Positions 54,228-61,521 of a stretch of DNA of 64,000 bases are shown one piece after another (position 1 is the stretch's first letter; every line of letters begins with the position of its first letter). The notes under the pieces are model-generated. The model was given only the letters and a program-made list of their open reading frames with translations. It did no database searches and was not told the DNA's origin. Source of the stretch: Pseudomonadota bacterium (GTDB taxonomy: Bacteria > Pseudomonadota > Gammaproteobacteria > Acidiferrobacterales > UBA6901); assembly GCA_021783175.1 (NCBI GenBank), contig JAJXUF010000004.1, forward strand, positions 1 to 64,000, read 5' to 3'. The translations under genes and the position numbers were made by a program.

Positions 54228-54645
54228 GCGATGAGTCCTGTTTTCTCAGACTATTCATTTCATATTGTGCCCCACGCCCTGCTCACATGCTGACTTGCAG
54301 TCCGGCCATGCGCAGTGGAGGGTGTTGCGGCAACTCAGGAACCCTTTGACCCATCCATGCCGTCGCCTGGCAGAGTAATCAATTTTGCCTGTCTGCCGCA
54401 ATTCACATCGCAACGCAGTTGGGGGAATCTTGCAGGTTTTCGCGGTCAGAAGAATACGGACCGGATGACCATATTGCGGTGTCGGCCGACGGTTATCCGA
54501 CCGGTTACCGGCCCCTGTTGCAGCGACTCATTCCGACCGCGCAACCGGCGAAACGGCAAGACAATGCCCAGCGCGCCAGGAACTCGATGGGCATCCGGCT
54601 CCAGGGTTGTGTCGATGGAACCTTCGTGTCGGCGACGACGCATTG
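54228..54645. other. Gene-free region upstream of the porin gene
   Basis: No supported gene. Promoter of the porin gene is likely here. Confidence 0.35.
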
Positions 54646-56538
54646 CTATTGGGTTGGCTGATCGAGACTTCCCGGACCCGCCTGCGCGGAAAGGAATGAC
54701 TGGTGATTCTGCATAAACGATCCGGCTGCGACATAGCCGCGGTCGACCATTCTTGGCGGCACCACATTGATAATGCTCACCAGCCCGCCCATGCTTGGTA
54801 TCTGGGTTGCCGATCCGTCGCCCGCGGGCCCCGGGTTGATGGTGTGGTCCAGGATATGGCAGTGCAGCATCCACTTGCCCGGGTTGTCTGCAGTAAATGC
54901 GATGTCCGCAGTCTGCGAGGGTCCAAGCATCACGGTGTTTGCGGCAATCGGCTGGGCCAGAGTATTGCCATCGCGCGCGACGATGCGGAACGTATAACCG
55001 TGTAGATGCATCACGTGCGATTCCTCGGCGCTTGCATTGACCAGACGGATGAGCACATGCGCGCCCAGCGGCACGGTGAGTGCCGGCGCCTCCGGATAGG
55101 CCTTGCCGTCAAGCGTGAATACGTTCTCTATGTCTCCGCCGCCGACTTTGAAAGAGGCGAGTTCGTAAAGCGCGTCAACGTCATAATGCGGGTCGCGACC
55201 CGAAGCCGGGTCAACGATGAACACCCCATGCAAACCTTTATCCATCTGGAAATCGTCGTTGACGTGGGTATGGTAGAAATGCGTTCCGATCATCTGTCGC
55301 GTTACCCTAAAGCGGTAGACGAAGCGTCCGCCGGGCGGGATCGGCGCCTGTGTGACTCCCGGTACCCCGTCTTCCGCCTGCGGAACAGCGAGGCCGTGCC
55401 AGTGCACTGTGGTCGCTTGCGGCAGGTTGTTGGTTACCACGAATTCGACTTTATCGCCGACCTTCACGCGAATAAGCGGGCCGGGCACTTCGTGATCGAA
55501 CCCCCAGGCCGAGACGGTCACCCCGGGGTAGAGTTCCCAGGTGAATACCGATGCGGTCAGATCGAATCGCTTGGTACCGTCGGCCAGCAGCGTCGGCTGC
55601 AGCGCCTGCTCATGCAGTTCGGAATTCGCCATCACATCCTGCCGCGCTGCCTGCGCTGCGGTGAGTCCCGGGCCTGCGATCGCCAAAGGTTGCATGATCA
55701 TGTCACCGTCGGCTTCGGTCATCGGGGTGCCGGACTGGTTCGCTGCTGCATGGTTGCTGTCCTGGGTGATGCCAGCGATGACCTCGGTACCCCAGCCAAT
55801 TCCGAAGCCGATCACGACCGCAGTCATGATCACGGTCTGCGCGGCCTCGCGCCGGGCGCCGGCAAAGAGCTCCTTGAGCACATAAAGCAGCGCGCCGCCC
55901 GCCATGGCGAGCACGAGCACGGACAGTGCGGTCGAGGTCCACAGGCCTCCAAGAACCGTCCCGACAAAAGTCGGTCCGCCACCGATGACAGCGAGCAGAA
56001 AAATCCTGCGCCATGCGATCCGTTCTCCGCTGCGCACCAGCGGGCCGACGATGCCAAAGCCCTCGGTCGCATTGTGTAGGGCAAAACCGATGACGAGCCC
56101 GATGGTAAGCCCGTTCATTCCCTGGATGTAAGCCTGGCCGATAGCGAGGCCCTCGCTGAAGTTGTGCAGGCCGATGCCGATGGCAATCATCAGCGACAGG
56201 CGCTGGGCATCGAGTTTTCCGCTCGCCCGGATGAGTTTTTGCTCGACACCCACCAGTCCGACAAAGCCTGCAAAGAAACCGGCCAGCAGCAACAGCACCA
56301 GCCATGCCGCGGCGCTGCCATGGGTTCCCGAAAGTGTGGCCGAGCGTACCGCCGCGGCGGCCTGGCCGGATGCCTCGCCCAGGATTTCCACCAGCAGAAA
56401 TACCAGGATGCCCGCGGCCAGCATGCTCAGACCTGCGCGCAGCGTGCCGCTGAATCCGCGTATCCGTCCGATCGGCAGGCCCAGCAGAATCGTGCCGCCG
56501 GCGATCACGCCCAACCATAATAAGGTCAAGAAATGCAT
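54646..56538 (-). CDS. Fusion of a ZIP-type metal permease with a multicopper oxidase
   Basis: 630 residues from the ATG at 56538 (a GTG at 56547 is the alternative). Residues 1-255: seven to eight membrane helices with both ZIP metal-site motifs, HNFSEG (125-130) and HNATEG (155-160). Residues about 300-600: a two- or three-domain multicopper oxidase with all four copper motifs, HWHG (379-382), HFYHTH (420-425), HVMHLHG (508-514) and HCHILDH (559-565), i.e. type 1, 2 and 3 sites are complete except that no Met follows in the usual C-terminal place. The topology would put the oxidase domain in the periplasm. The likely substrate is a metal ion or an organic molecule oxidised by O2, possibly coupled to metal import. 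The frame is uninterrupted through the junction (AAANQSGTPMTEADGDMI). Confidence 0.87.
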   Translation of the reverse strand: MHFLTLLWLGVIAGGTILLGLPIGRIRGFSGTLRAGLSMLAAGILVFLLVEILGEASGQAAAAVRSATLSGTHGSAAAWLVLLLLAGFFAGFVGLVGVEQKLIRASGKLDAQRLSLMIAIGIGLHNFSEGLAIGQAYIQGMNGLTIGLVIGFALHNATEGFGIVGPLVRSGERIAWRRIFLLAVIGGGPTFVGTVLGGLWTSTALSVLVLAMAGGALLYVLKELFAGARREAAQTVIMTAVVIGFGIGWGTEVIAGITQDSNHAAANQSGTPMTEADGDMIMQPLAIAGPGLTAAQAARQDVMANSELHEQALQPTLLADGTKRFDLTASVFTWELYPGVTVSAWGFDHEVPGPLIRVKVGDKVEFVVTNNLPQATTVHWHGLAVPQAEDGVPGVTQAPIPPGGRFVYRFRVTRQMIGTHFYHTHVNDDFQMDKGLHGVFIVDPASGRDPHYDVDALYELASFKVGGGDIENVFTLDGKAYPEAPALTVPLGAHVLIRLVNASAEESHVMHLHGYTFRIVARDGNTLAQPIAANTVMLGPSQTADIAFTADNPGKWMLHCHILDHTINPGPAGDGSATQIPSMGGLVSIINVVPPRMVDRGYVAAGSFMQNHQSFLSAQAGPGSLDQPTQ

Positions 56539-56798
56539 TTTTTGCACCGCCCATGATTACCTGTTTGCAAATATAAATGATTCCTATTTAGATTAAAAGC
56601 CCGGATGCTCGGGCCTGCATTGGCCGGCGACCTGTACTGAGACACTCGCGCCCTGGCGGACGGCAAACTGTGCCGAACATCAACTGACACCTTCAACCGC
56701 CGCGCCGTCGTCACGCCGGCGCGACTGGCCATAAGGCATATCCAATTATGGTAGTGCACGGACGCGACACACGCTGTGTTCGCCTGTGTCAGCTGTAA

Positions 56799-56817
56799 TT
56801 CAAACTTAATGTTTGAA
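56799..56817. promoter_or_regulatory. Palindrome TTCAAAC-N5-GTTTGAA
   Basis: Perfect seven-base arms around TTAAT, about 260 bases upstream of the ZIP-oxidase start. Its shape fits a dimeric repressor or activator site; no regulator is adjacent. Confidence 0.45.
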
Positions 56818-56859
56818 AGTTCGTCAGTTCTTGCTTGAAGAATGAGTCTCAATGTCTAT

Positions 56860-56872
56860 ATTCAAATTGAAT
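56860..56872. promoter_or_regulatory. Palindrome ATTCAAATTGAAT
   Basis: Six-base arms ATTCAA and TTGAAT around a single A. Shares the TTCAA core with the palindrome 50 bases to the left, so both may bind the same protein. Confidence 0.4.
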
Positions 56873-56897
56873 CTTGGTCATTCGTCGTGAAGCAGAC

Positions 56898-57044
56898 GAT
56901 CCACGGGAGCTGAAAAATGGGTGGATCGCCAAGGTGGCGGACAAAAAGGCGCGAACGCCGAAATGTTCCGTAGCCGCAACACGGAGATCGAAGTTGCGCA
57001 GGTGCTAAGGCAATCGGAAGAGCGACCGAATATTTGCCGGTCGC
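56898..57044 (+). ncRNA. Possible structured RNA leader
   Basis: Three consecutive hairpins: GATCCAC/GTGGATC (56898-56927), GGCG-CGAA-CGCC near 56951-56962, and GCGACCG/CGGTCGC with a nine-base loop (57022-57044). No known riboswitch signature is recognised. The stretch starts 429 bases before the first gene of the cluster and could be part of its leader. Confidence 0.3.
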
Positions 57045-57326
57045 CTGCCAAGACGTAACGGCTTCGCATTCCATGGATCGGCGTGCGCACGTGTCCCAAA
57101 ACCAGACGCGTGGCAACTTTGATCCCGAAACACATGCTGCTTTCTGCCCTATGCTGGCCGTGAGTGCATGGCTAGTCTCTCATTAGTCGCAAGCAGTCTA
57201 GATTTGCGTGCGGTGTCCTAAAAATAGTCACCCGCCGCCCAACCGCAACCTGTCCGAAACCGGTTGACGTTGTCGCCATGAACCCGCGACCGCGCCATTG
57301 GCAATCAGGCAGGGAAGGGGATATTC

Positions 57327-57989
57327 ATGGGTACGGCAACGGTGGCTCCCACGGGGGCTACGCATTTTTCTGCGGACGACTATCTGATCACGCCAGTCCG
57401 GCGTGCTGTCCAGCACAAACAGGACGTTCTCATCGCCATGAATGGCGTTGATCAGCTTCTTGTGCGCGGACAGTCTGGCGAATATTTTGCTGCAACCGGT
57501 GTTGACATGGCTGCGCTCTGCACCGCGCCGGCGACGCGGTTGCACGTGACAGTCGCGGACGCCGGCGCGCTGCGCACCAACCAAGCCGCAGCCTCCAAGC
57601 GCAATGAGCTTTCGCTCAAAGCGATGCGCAATCTGGACGAACTGCTTTGGATGGCCGGCTTTTACGCGTCTGCAGGTCGACTGCTCGAGGGTTGTAACGG
57701 CTTCGACGTCGTGCAGATTCGCCACTGGCCAAATCTGAGCCGACTTCCGCACACGCCCAACACCATGCGCATTGTGGCGATGCTGACTCGCCACCCGACT
57801 TCCATCTCGCTCGCGCATCGGCTTCTCAAGATAGATCCCAAGGAGCTCTACCAAATTTACAGCGCGGCACGCTGCGCCGGATTGATCATAGTTGTGAATG
57901 GCTCTGCGGACGCGCCCGAGCCCATTCTGAAGCCGCACCGTAACCAGACCCTCTTGAGCCATCTTTTGGCCAAGATCGCCGGACTGTGA
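57327..57989 (+). CDS. Cluster protein with winged-helix-like C-terminus (unknown family)
   Basis: 220 residues. I recognise no named family. The N-terminal half alternates short strands and helices (VLIAMNGVDQLLVRGQSGEY, RLHVTVADAGALRTN). The C-terminal part MRIVAMLTRHPTSISLAHRL, LKIDPKELYQIYSAARCAGL has the spacing of a winged helix, with IIVVNG as a possible wing strand. It starts the tightly packed cluster and is nine bases before the GTPase. Possibly an effector or DNA-binding output of the GTPase (inference). Confidence 0.6.
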   Translation: MGTATVAPTGATHFSADDYLITPVRRAVQHKQDVLIAMNGVDQLLVRGQSGEYFAATGVDMAALCTAPATRLHVTVADAGALRTNQAAASKRNELSLKAMRNLDELLWMAGFYASAGRLLEGCNGFDVVQIRHWPNLSRLPHTPNTMRIVAMLTRHPTSISLAHRLLKIDPKELYQIYSAARCAGLIIVVNGSADAPEPILKPHRNQTLLSHLLAKIAGL

Positions 57990-57998
57990 GGGGCGCCC

Positions 57999-58532
57999 AT
58001 GGAACATAAGATACTGTTCGGCGGACCCGTTGGCGCAGGCAAAACGACGGCAATCGGCGTCATCAGCGATATTCCCGTTGTAAGCACAGAAGCGCGTCCA
58101 TCCGATGAAACTGCGCGGCTCAAGGCGAGCACGACCGTGGCCATGGATTACGGCATTCTAAACCTTGAAGGTGGTGCCAAGGTCCATCTCTATGGCACGC
58201 CAGGGCAAGAACGCTTCAGTTTCATGTGGGACATTTTGGCTGCCGGCGGCATCGGCTTCGTGCTGTTGCTCGATAACACGCGACCTGACCCACTAGCCGA
58301 TCTGGAGTTTTATCTCGACAAGTTTGGCAATTTAATCAGGCAAAGCGCTGTGGTAATCGGCGTCACGCGCATGGACACGAAACCTCGTCCTGGGCTTTAC
58401 ACCTTCTATACCAAGCTCGCGCAGCTTGGACACAGCGTGCCGGTTTTCGAAGTTGATGCCCGCCAAAGGCAAGATGTAAAGGTGATGCTCTTGGCGCTTT
58501 TGGCCATGCTCGATCCGGGTACTCAGCGCTGA
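57999..58532 (+). CDS. Ras-like small GTPase (MglA/CvnD-type)
   Basis: 177 residues. P-loop GPVGAGKTT (9-17); switch I Thr near 45-46 (KASTTVAMDYG); G3 is YGTPGQERFSFMW (65-77), where the usual Asp of D-x-x-G is Gly as often in bacterial MglA-like GTPases; G4 is TRMD (123-126). Single domain, no lipidation Cys. These GTPases pair with roadblock proteins as in MglA/MglB or the Streptomyces conservons (family knowledge). Three roadblock-like genes follow in the same cluster. Probably cytoplasmic or membrane-associated switch. Confidence 0.88.
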   Translation: MEHKILFGGPVGAGKTTAIGVISDIPVVSTEARPSDETARLKASTTVAMDYGILNLEGGAKVHLYGTPGQERFSFMWDILAAGGIGFVLLLDNTRPDPLADLEFYLDKFGNLIRQSAVVIGVTRMDTKPRPGLYTFYTKLAQLGHSVPVFEVDARQRQDVKVMLLALLAMLDPGTQR

Positions 58533-58542
58533 GACGAATACG

Positions 58543-59928
58543 GTGCAACTCGACAAGATGAATTCGGTGACAGGCATGCGGGCCAACGCAAATTCGCCGC
58601 CGTCCGGTGAAACCATTTTAGACCTCGAAGGCTTTGGTGTTGCCTACGGCGAACGTACAGTTTTGAGTGACATCAATTTGTCAGTCCCGGAGCGCGGAAT
58701 CGTGACCTTGCTCGGACCCGCGGGTACCGGCAAGTCGACGCTCCTGCGCACACTTGCCGGCTTCAACACCAGCAATCCTTCACTGCGCACCTGGGGCAGG
58801 GCAAGCTACGCCGGGCGTCCCTTGGGTGAGGCTGATCTGCCCGCTCTCGTATCGCAAAGCGCGCGGCTGATCATATCCAGTATTTTCGAAAACGTGGTAC
58901 ACGCGCTGCCGGAGCGGGCCACGCTCACCCCGAACCAGCAGCGCGATCTGGCTGCCAGGCTGCTGGCCGATGCCGGGCTGGAAGTCTATATCGAATGCCT
59001 CGACGAACCCGTTGTAGGCCTGCCGCTCGCGATGCAGCGGCATATCGCCATACTGCGACTTGCTGCTGCGGCGCCCCGGCTCCTGTGTGTCGATGAGCCG
59101 ACCACAGGCCTTACCGACACTGAGGCTGAGAATCTGCTTGATCAGCTGGCAGCCGAAGGCGAACGGCGAGCGGTTCTCGTCGTGCTGCACAACCAGGAGC
59201 AGGCAAACCGTTTGGGCGGAATGACGGCGCTACTGGCGGGCGGAACAATTCAGGAAATTCGGCCCACCTCACAGTTCTTTACTGCACCAGGCACTGCCGC
59301 GGGACGCGAGTTCGTGCGCATGGGCACCTGCTGTGTGCCATCTCCAGATGCAAAGCCGGAAGAATTGGAAGCGGGTTATGCTCCGTCGCCCGCGCCAACC
59401 CCGATTGCGCGCAAGGTCGTAAGCCACGCCTTCGGACCGAGAGGCTTTCTCTGGCTGAAAAAGGGCATCCTCGCAGGCACTCCACTCCCTGGGGTGTTCT
59501 TTGACTTGCGCTACGATCTCGAAGCGCTCAAACGCGTCGGTGTAACAGCACTTGTGTCTTTAACGCACACCCCGGTAGACGCACAGGCGCTGGCGGAGTT
59601 CGATATTCGCCTGACACGCTCTCCAATCGACGATTTCGGCGCACCGACATTGGAACAGGCGATGACCCTTTGTCAGCTGATTGCCGATCTCATTGCAGCT
59701 GAAGAAGTCGTGGCAGTTCATTGCCGTGCCGGCCTGGGTCGCACCGGGACTGTGTTGGCAAGCTATCTAATTTGGGAAGGCGCGAGCGCCCTCAATGCGC
59801 TTGAAACCGTCAGACGCGTCGAGCCGCGTTGGGTTCAATCTGACGAGCAGGTTGCCTTCCTAGCTGAATTCGCGAAATACATCGCGAAAACGCCGAAACC
59901 CCGCGTGTCGGCAGAACAGGCGCAGTAA
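58543..59928 (+). CDS. ABC-type ATPase fused to a dual-specificity protein phosphatase
   Basis: 461 residues from the GTG (an ATG at 58558 is the alternative). Residues 25-245: ABC ATPase with Walker A GPAGTGKST (58-66), Q-loop Gln in VSQSARLI (about 105), a degenerate signature GLPLAMQ instead of LSGGQ (159-165), Walker B LLCVDEP (180-186) and H-loop VVLHNQE (214-220). Residues 290-450: phosphatase with a likely general acid in SPIDDFG and the P-loop HCRAGLGRTG (393-402), the H-C-x5-R signature of tyrosine/dual-specificity phosphatases. No membrane partner is nearby, so it may be a soluble regulator. Lies ten bases after the GTPase gene. Confidence 0.87.
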   Translation: MQLDKMNSVTGMRANANSPPSGETILDLEGFGVAYGERTVLSDINLSVPERGIVTLLGPAGTGKSTLLRTLAGFNTSNPSLRTWGRASYAGRPLGEADLPALVSQSARLIISSIFENVVHALPERATLTPNQQRDLAARLLADAGLEVYIECLDEPVVGLPLAMQRHIAILRLAAAAPRLLCVDEPTTGLTDTEAENLLDQLAAEGERRAVLVVLHNQEQANRLGGMTALLAGGTIQEIRPTSQFFTAPGTAAGREFVRMGTCCVPSPDAKPEELEAGYAPSPAPTPIARKVVSHAFGPRGFLWLKKGILAGTPLPGVFFDLRYDLEALKRVGVTALVSLTHTPVDAQALAEFDIRLTRSPIDDFGAPTLEQAMTLCQLIADLIAAEEVVAVHCRAGLGRTGTVLASYLIWEGASALNALETVRRVEPRWVQSDEQVAFLAEFAKYIAKTPKPRVSAEQAQ

Positions 59929-59965
59929 CCCTAGCAATCGATAACTTAAATCAAGGAGAAACACC

Positions 59966-60376
59966 ATGTCATCCAAACTCGAAGGCGCCCTGCAAAAAGC
60001 TATTTCATCGGTGCCTGAGTGCGTAGCCGCCGGTTACGTAGATCTGAGCACCGGCATGTTGCTCGGCATCAAAACCGTAGATTCCCATCCGGCCGAAGTG
60101 CTCGAGATGCTCGCCGCTGCCACCGCCGACATGTTTCAGGGAACGAATGTGGTCAGTATCGAAAGAATGTTCAAGAAGGCCCGCGGACTGAAAGATGATA
60201 ATCATCATTACTTCAATGAAATGATCGTCAACAGCGATAACCTGATCCACATTTTTCTTCGCGGAAAGAAAAACGAAGAGCAGGTGCTTGGCTTGGTATG
60301 TCGAAAATCTGCAAATCTAGGAATGGCAATAACCAAAGCACGCGGCCTGGTGCCAGAAGTCGAGGCCTCTATATAG
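59966..60376 (+). CDS. Roadblock/LC7-like protein 1
   Basis: 136 residues with an excellent ribosome site (AAGGAG, seven bases before the ATG). Fold order fits roadblock: helix KLEGALQKAISSVPECVAAG, strands YVDLSTGMLLGIKTVD, long helix HPAEVLEMLAAATADMFQGT, strands YFNEMIVNSDNLIHIFLRGK then QVLGLVCRKSANLGMAITKA and a final helix. The sequence is more divergent than the next one, so the assignment is by pattern. Likely partner or regulator of the GTPase. Confidence 0.7.
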   Translation: MSSKLEGALQKAISSVPECVAAGYVDLSTGMLLGIKTVDSHPAEVLEMLAAATADMFQGTNVVSIERMFKKARGLKDDNHHYFNEMIVNSDNLIHIFLRGKKNEEQVLGLVCRKSANLGMAITKARGLVPEVEASI

Positions 60377-60392
60377 TCGATGGTTAAAAAAC

Positions 60393-60423
60393 GGAATGTC
60401 GTGGCGTAACGCCATGACATTCC
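60393..60423 (+). other. Strong intercistronic hairpin
   Basis: Arms GGAATGTCGTGGCG and CGCCATGACATTCC with a TAA loop and one G-U pair: 14 pairs in all. It lies between roadblock genes 1 and 2. No T-run follows on the plus strand. Probably shapes differential expression inside the operon (mRNA end protection or partial termination). Confidence 0.55.
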
Positions 60424-60475
60424 CGCAACCAGATCCGGCGTCAAACTTAGAAAATCGTACACTCACGGGTGGGAT

Positions 60476-60889
60476 ATGGCAGTCACAATGGTTGATGATT
60501 CCGATACGGACGAACATCGCAAGCGTTTGCTTCGCACTATCCTGCGCACTCTCAATACTTTTTCTCACGACATCGAGGCATCCGCCGCGATTTCGTCGGA
60601 CGGCATCATGCTGGCATCGGTGCTCGGAGAAAATACTGACGGTGACCGATTCGGTGCGATGTGTGCATCTTTGCTAGCGCTTGCTGAGCGTGCCGCGGCA
60701 GAAATAGCGCGCGGCAAGCTCAAGCAAGTTCTGATTGAGGGTGATAAGGGGGTCATGCTTCTAGTTCATGCGGGAAGCGACACGGTGCTTGCTGTGGCCG
60801 CCAGACCGACCGTGAACCTGGGCATGGTATTCATTGAGGCGCGCAAGTGCGCCAGCAAAATTGATTTGGCGATGCAGAGTGCCACATGA
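60476..60889 (+). CDS. Roadblock/LC7 protein 2
   Basis: 137 residues. Typical roadblock: helix RLLRTILRTLNTFSHDIEAS, strand AAISSDGIMLASVLGEN, helix DRFGAMCASLLALAERAAAE, strands LKQVLIEGDKGVMLLVHAG, DTVLAVAARPTVNLGMVFIE, and a final helix. Contains the same DRFGAMCAxLLxL...AAAE helix as the third roadblock gene at the window end, so the two are paralogues. Its stop overlaps the next start (ATGA). Probably dimerises and acts on the GTPase. Confidence 0.88.
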   Translation: MAVTMVDDSDTDEHRKRLLRTILRTLNTFSHDIEASAAISSDGIMLASVLGENTDGDRFGAMCASLLALAERAAAEIARGKLKQVLIEGDKGVMLLVHAGSDTVLAVAARPTVNLGMVFIEARKCASKIDLAMQSAT

Positions 60890-61074
60890 GCGGAGCCATC
60901 ATGAAAATGGATCATGACAGCAATAAAACACCAGGCGACGTAGCTCTCCCTAGCAAGTTGCACGTAAGGCGCGCTTGGCTACGCCGAGTCGGGGCCGCGG
61001 GAACGTTGTTTTTTTTGGCCAAGGGCCTGCTCTGGATTCTGGTACCCGCGCTGCTAGCCTGGTTCGGTCGCTAG
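60886..61074 (+). CDS. Small single-pass membrane protein of the GTPase cluster
   Basis: 62 residues, start overlapping the roadblock 2 stop by four bases. A hydrophilic N-terminus, basic patch VRRAWLRRVG, then one membrane segment GTLFFLAKGLLWILVPALLA ending WFGR. It could anchor or recruit cluster proteins to the membrane (inference). An ATG five codons downstream is possible. Confidence 0.6.
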   Translation: MSGAIMKMDHDSNKTPGDVALPSKLHVRRAWLRRVGAAGTLFFLAKGLLWILVPALLAWFGR

Positions 61075-61120
61075 ATGACATCAGCGACAAGCCGCCGCAA
61101 CAACGGAAAAGGAGTCGACC

Positions 61121-61480
61121 ATGGGCATCGCAGACATTGATTGTGAAGCCGGAAGGGCCTTGGGGTGTCGAACCTTCTGTTGCCGGCTGCTGGTGCGACT
61201 GGATCAGGACGAGCGCGTGCCCCCCGATGGCGCTCAACCCGCAAAAGGGTTCATCGACAAGGATGCCGACGGCTGGTGTGTGCATCTAGACCGCGCCACC
61301 CAGCGCTGCGGTATCTGGGAAAAACGCCCGCGCATCTGTCGCGAATATCACTGCAACGACGACATGATGTTGCAGGCTGCGCTGCAAGTCGGTTGCACAA
61401 GCATTGTGCAGCTTGCGCAGACGGCGGCGCGCATGACGTTGCCACGCGAATGTTTCGTGCGGGTGCCTCAGAAACGCTGA
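61121..61480 (+). CDS. YkgJ-type cysteine-cluster protein
   Basis: 119 residues with a clear ribosome site (AAGGAG, six bases upstream). Cysteines are arranged as in the YkgJ/CxxCxxCC family: RTFCCRLLV near the start, then DGWCVHLDRATQRCGIWEKR, PRICREYHCNDDM. The family binds zinc or an iron-sulfur cluster; the arrangement YxxRPxxCRxYxC is preserved as WEKRPRICREYHC. Probably a metal- or redox-responsive component; it directly precedes the redox/globin fusion gene. Confidence 0.82.
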   Translation: MGIADIDCEAGRALGCRTFCCRLLVRLDQDERVPPDGAQPAKGFIDKDADGWCVHLDRATQRCGIWEKRPRICREYHCNDDMMLQAALQVGCTSIVQLAQTAARMTLPRECFVRVPQKR

Positions 61481-61521
61481 CACAGATTATATTTCTCTGC
61501 TTGCGAACAGGGTGCTACAAA

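Larger units (their letters stand above)
56548..57326. other. Long divergent region with palindromes and hairpins
   Basis: Separates the minus-strand ZIP-oxidase gene from the plus-strand GTPase cluster. No gene is supported. Contains two palindromes (56799-56817, 56860-56872) and a run of three hairpins (56898-57044). Confidence 0.5.

Noticed and set aside
55006..56079. 357-codon frame antisense to the ZIP-oxidase gene
   Set aside because: No start signal or motif; the sense strand carries ZIP and copper-site motifs throughout.
56862..57135. Two minus-strand frames in the gap before the GTPase cluster
   Set aside because: Different frames of the same hairpin-rich DNA, each with many Cys/Arg and no motif.
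61165..61521. Upstream extension of the ferredoxin-globin fusion
   Set aside because: It overlaps the YkgJ-type gene out of frame and has no ferredoxin-like sequence; the ATG at 61522 starts the domain directly.
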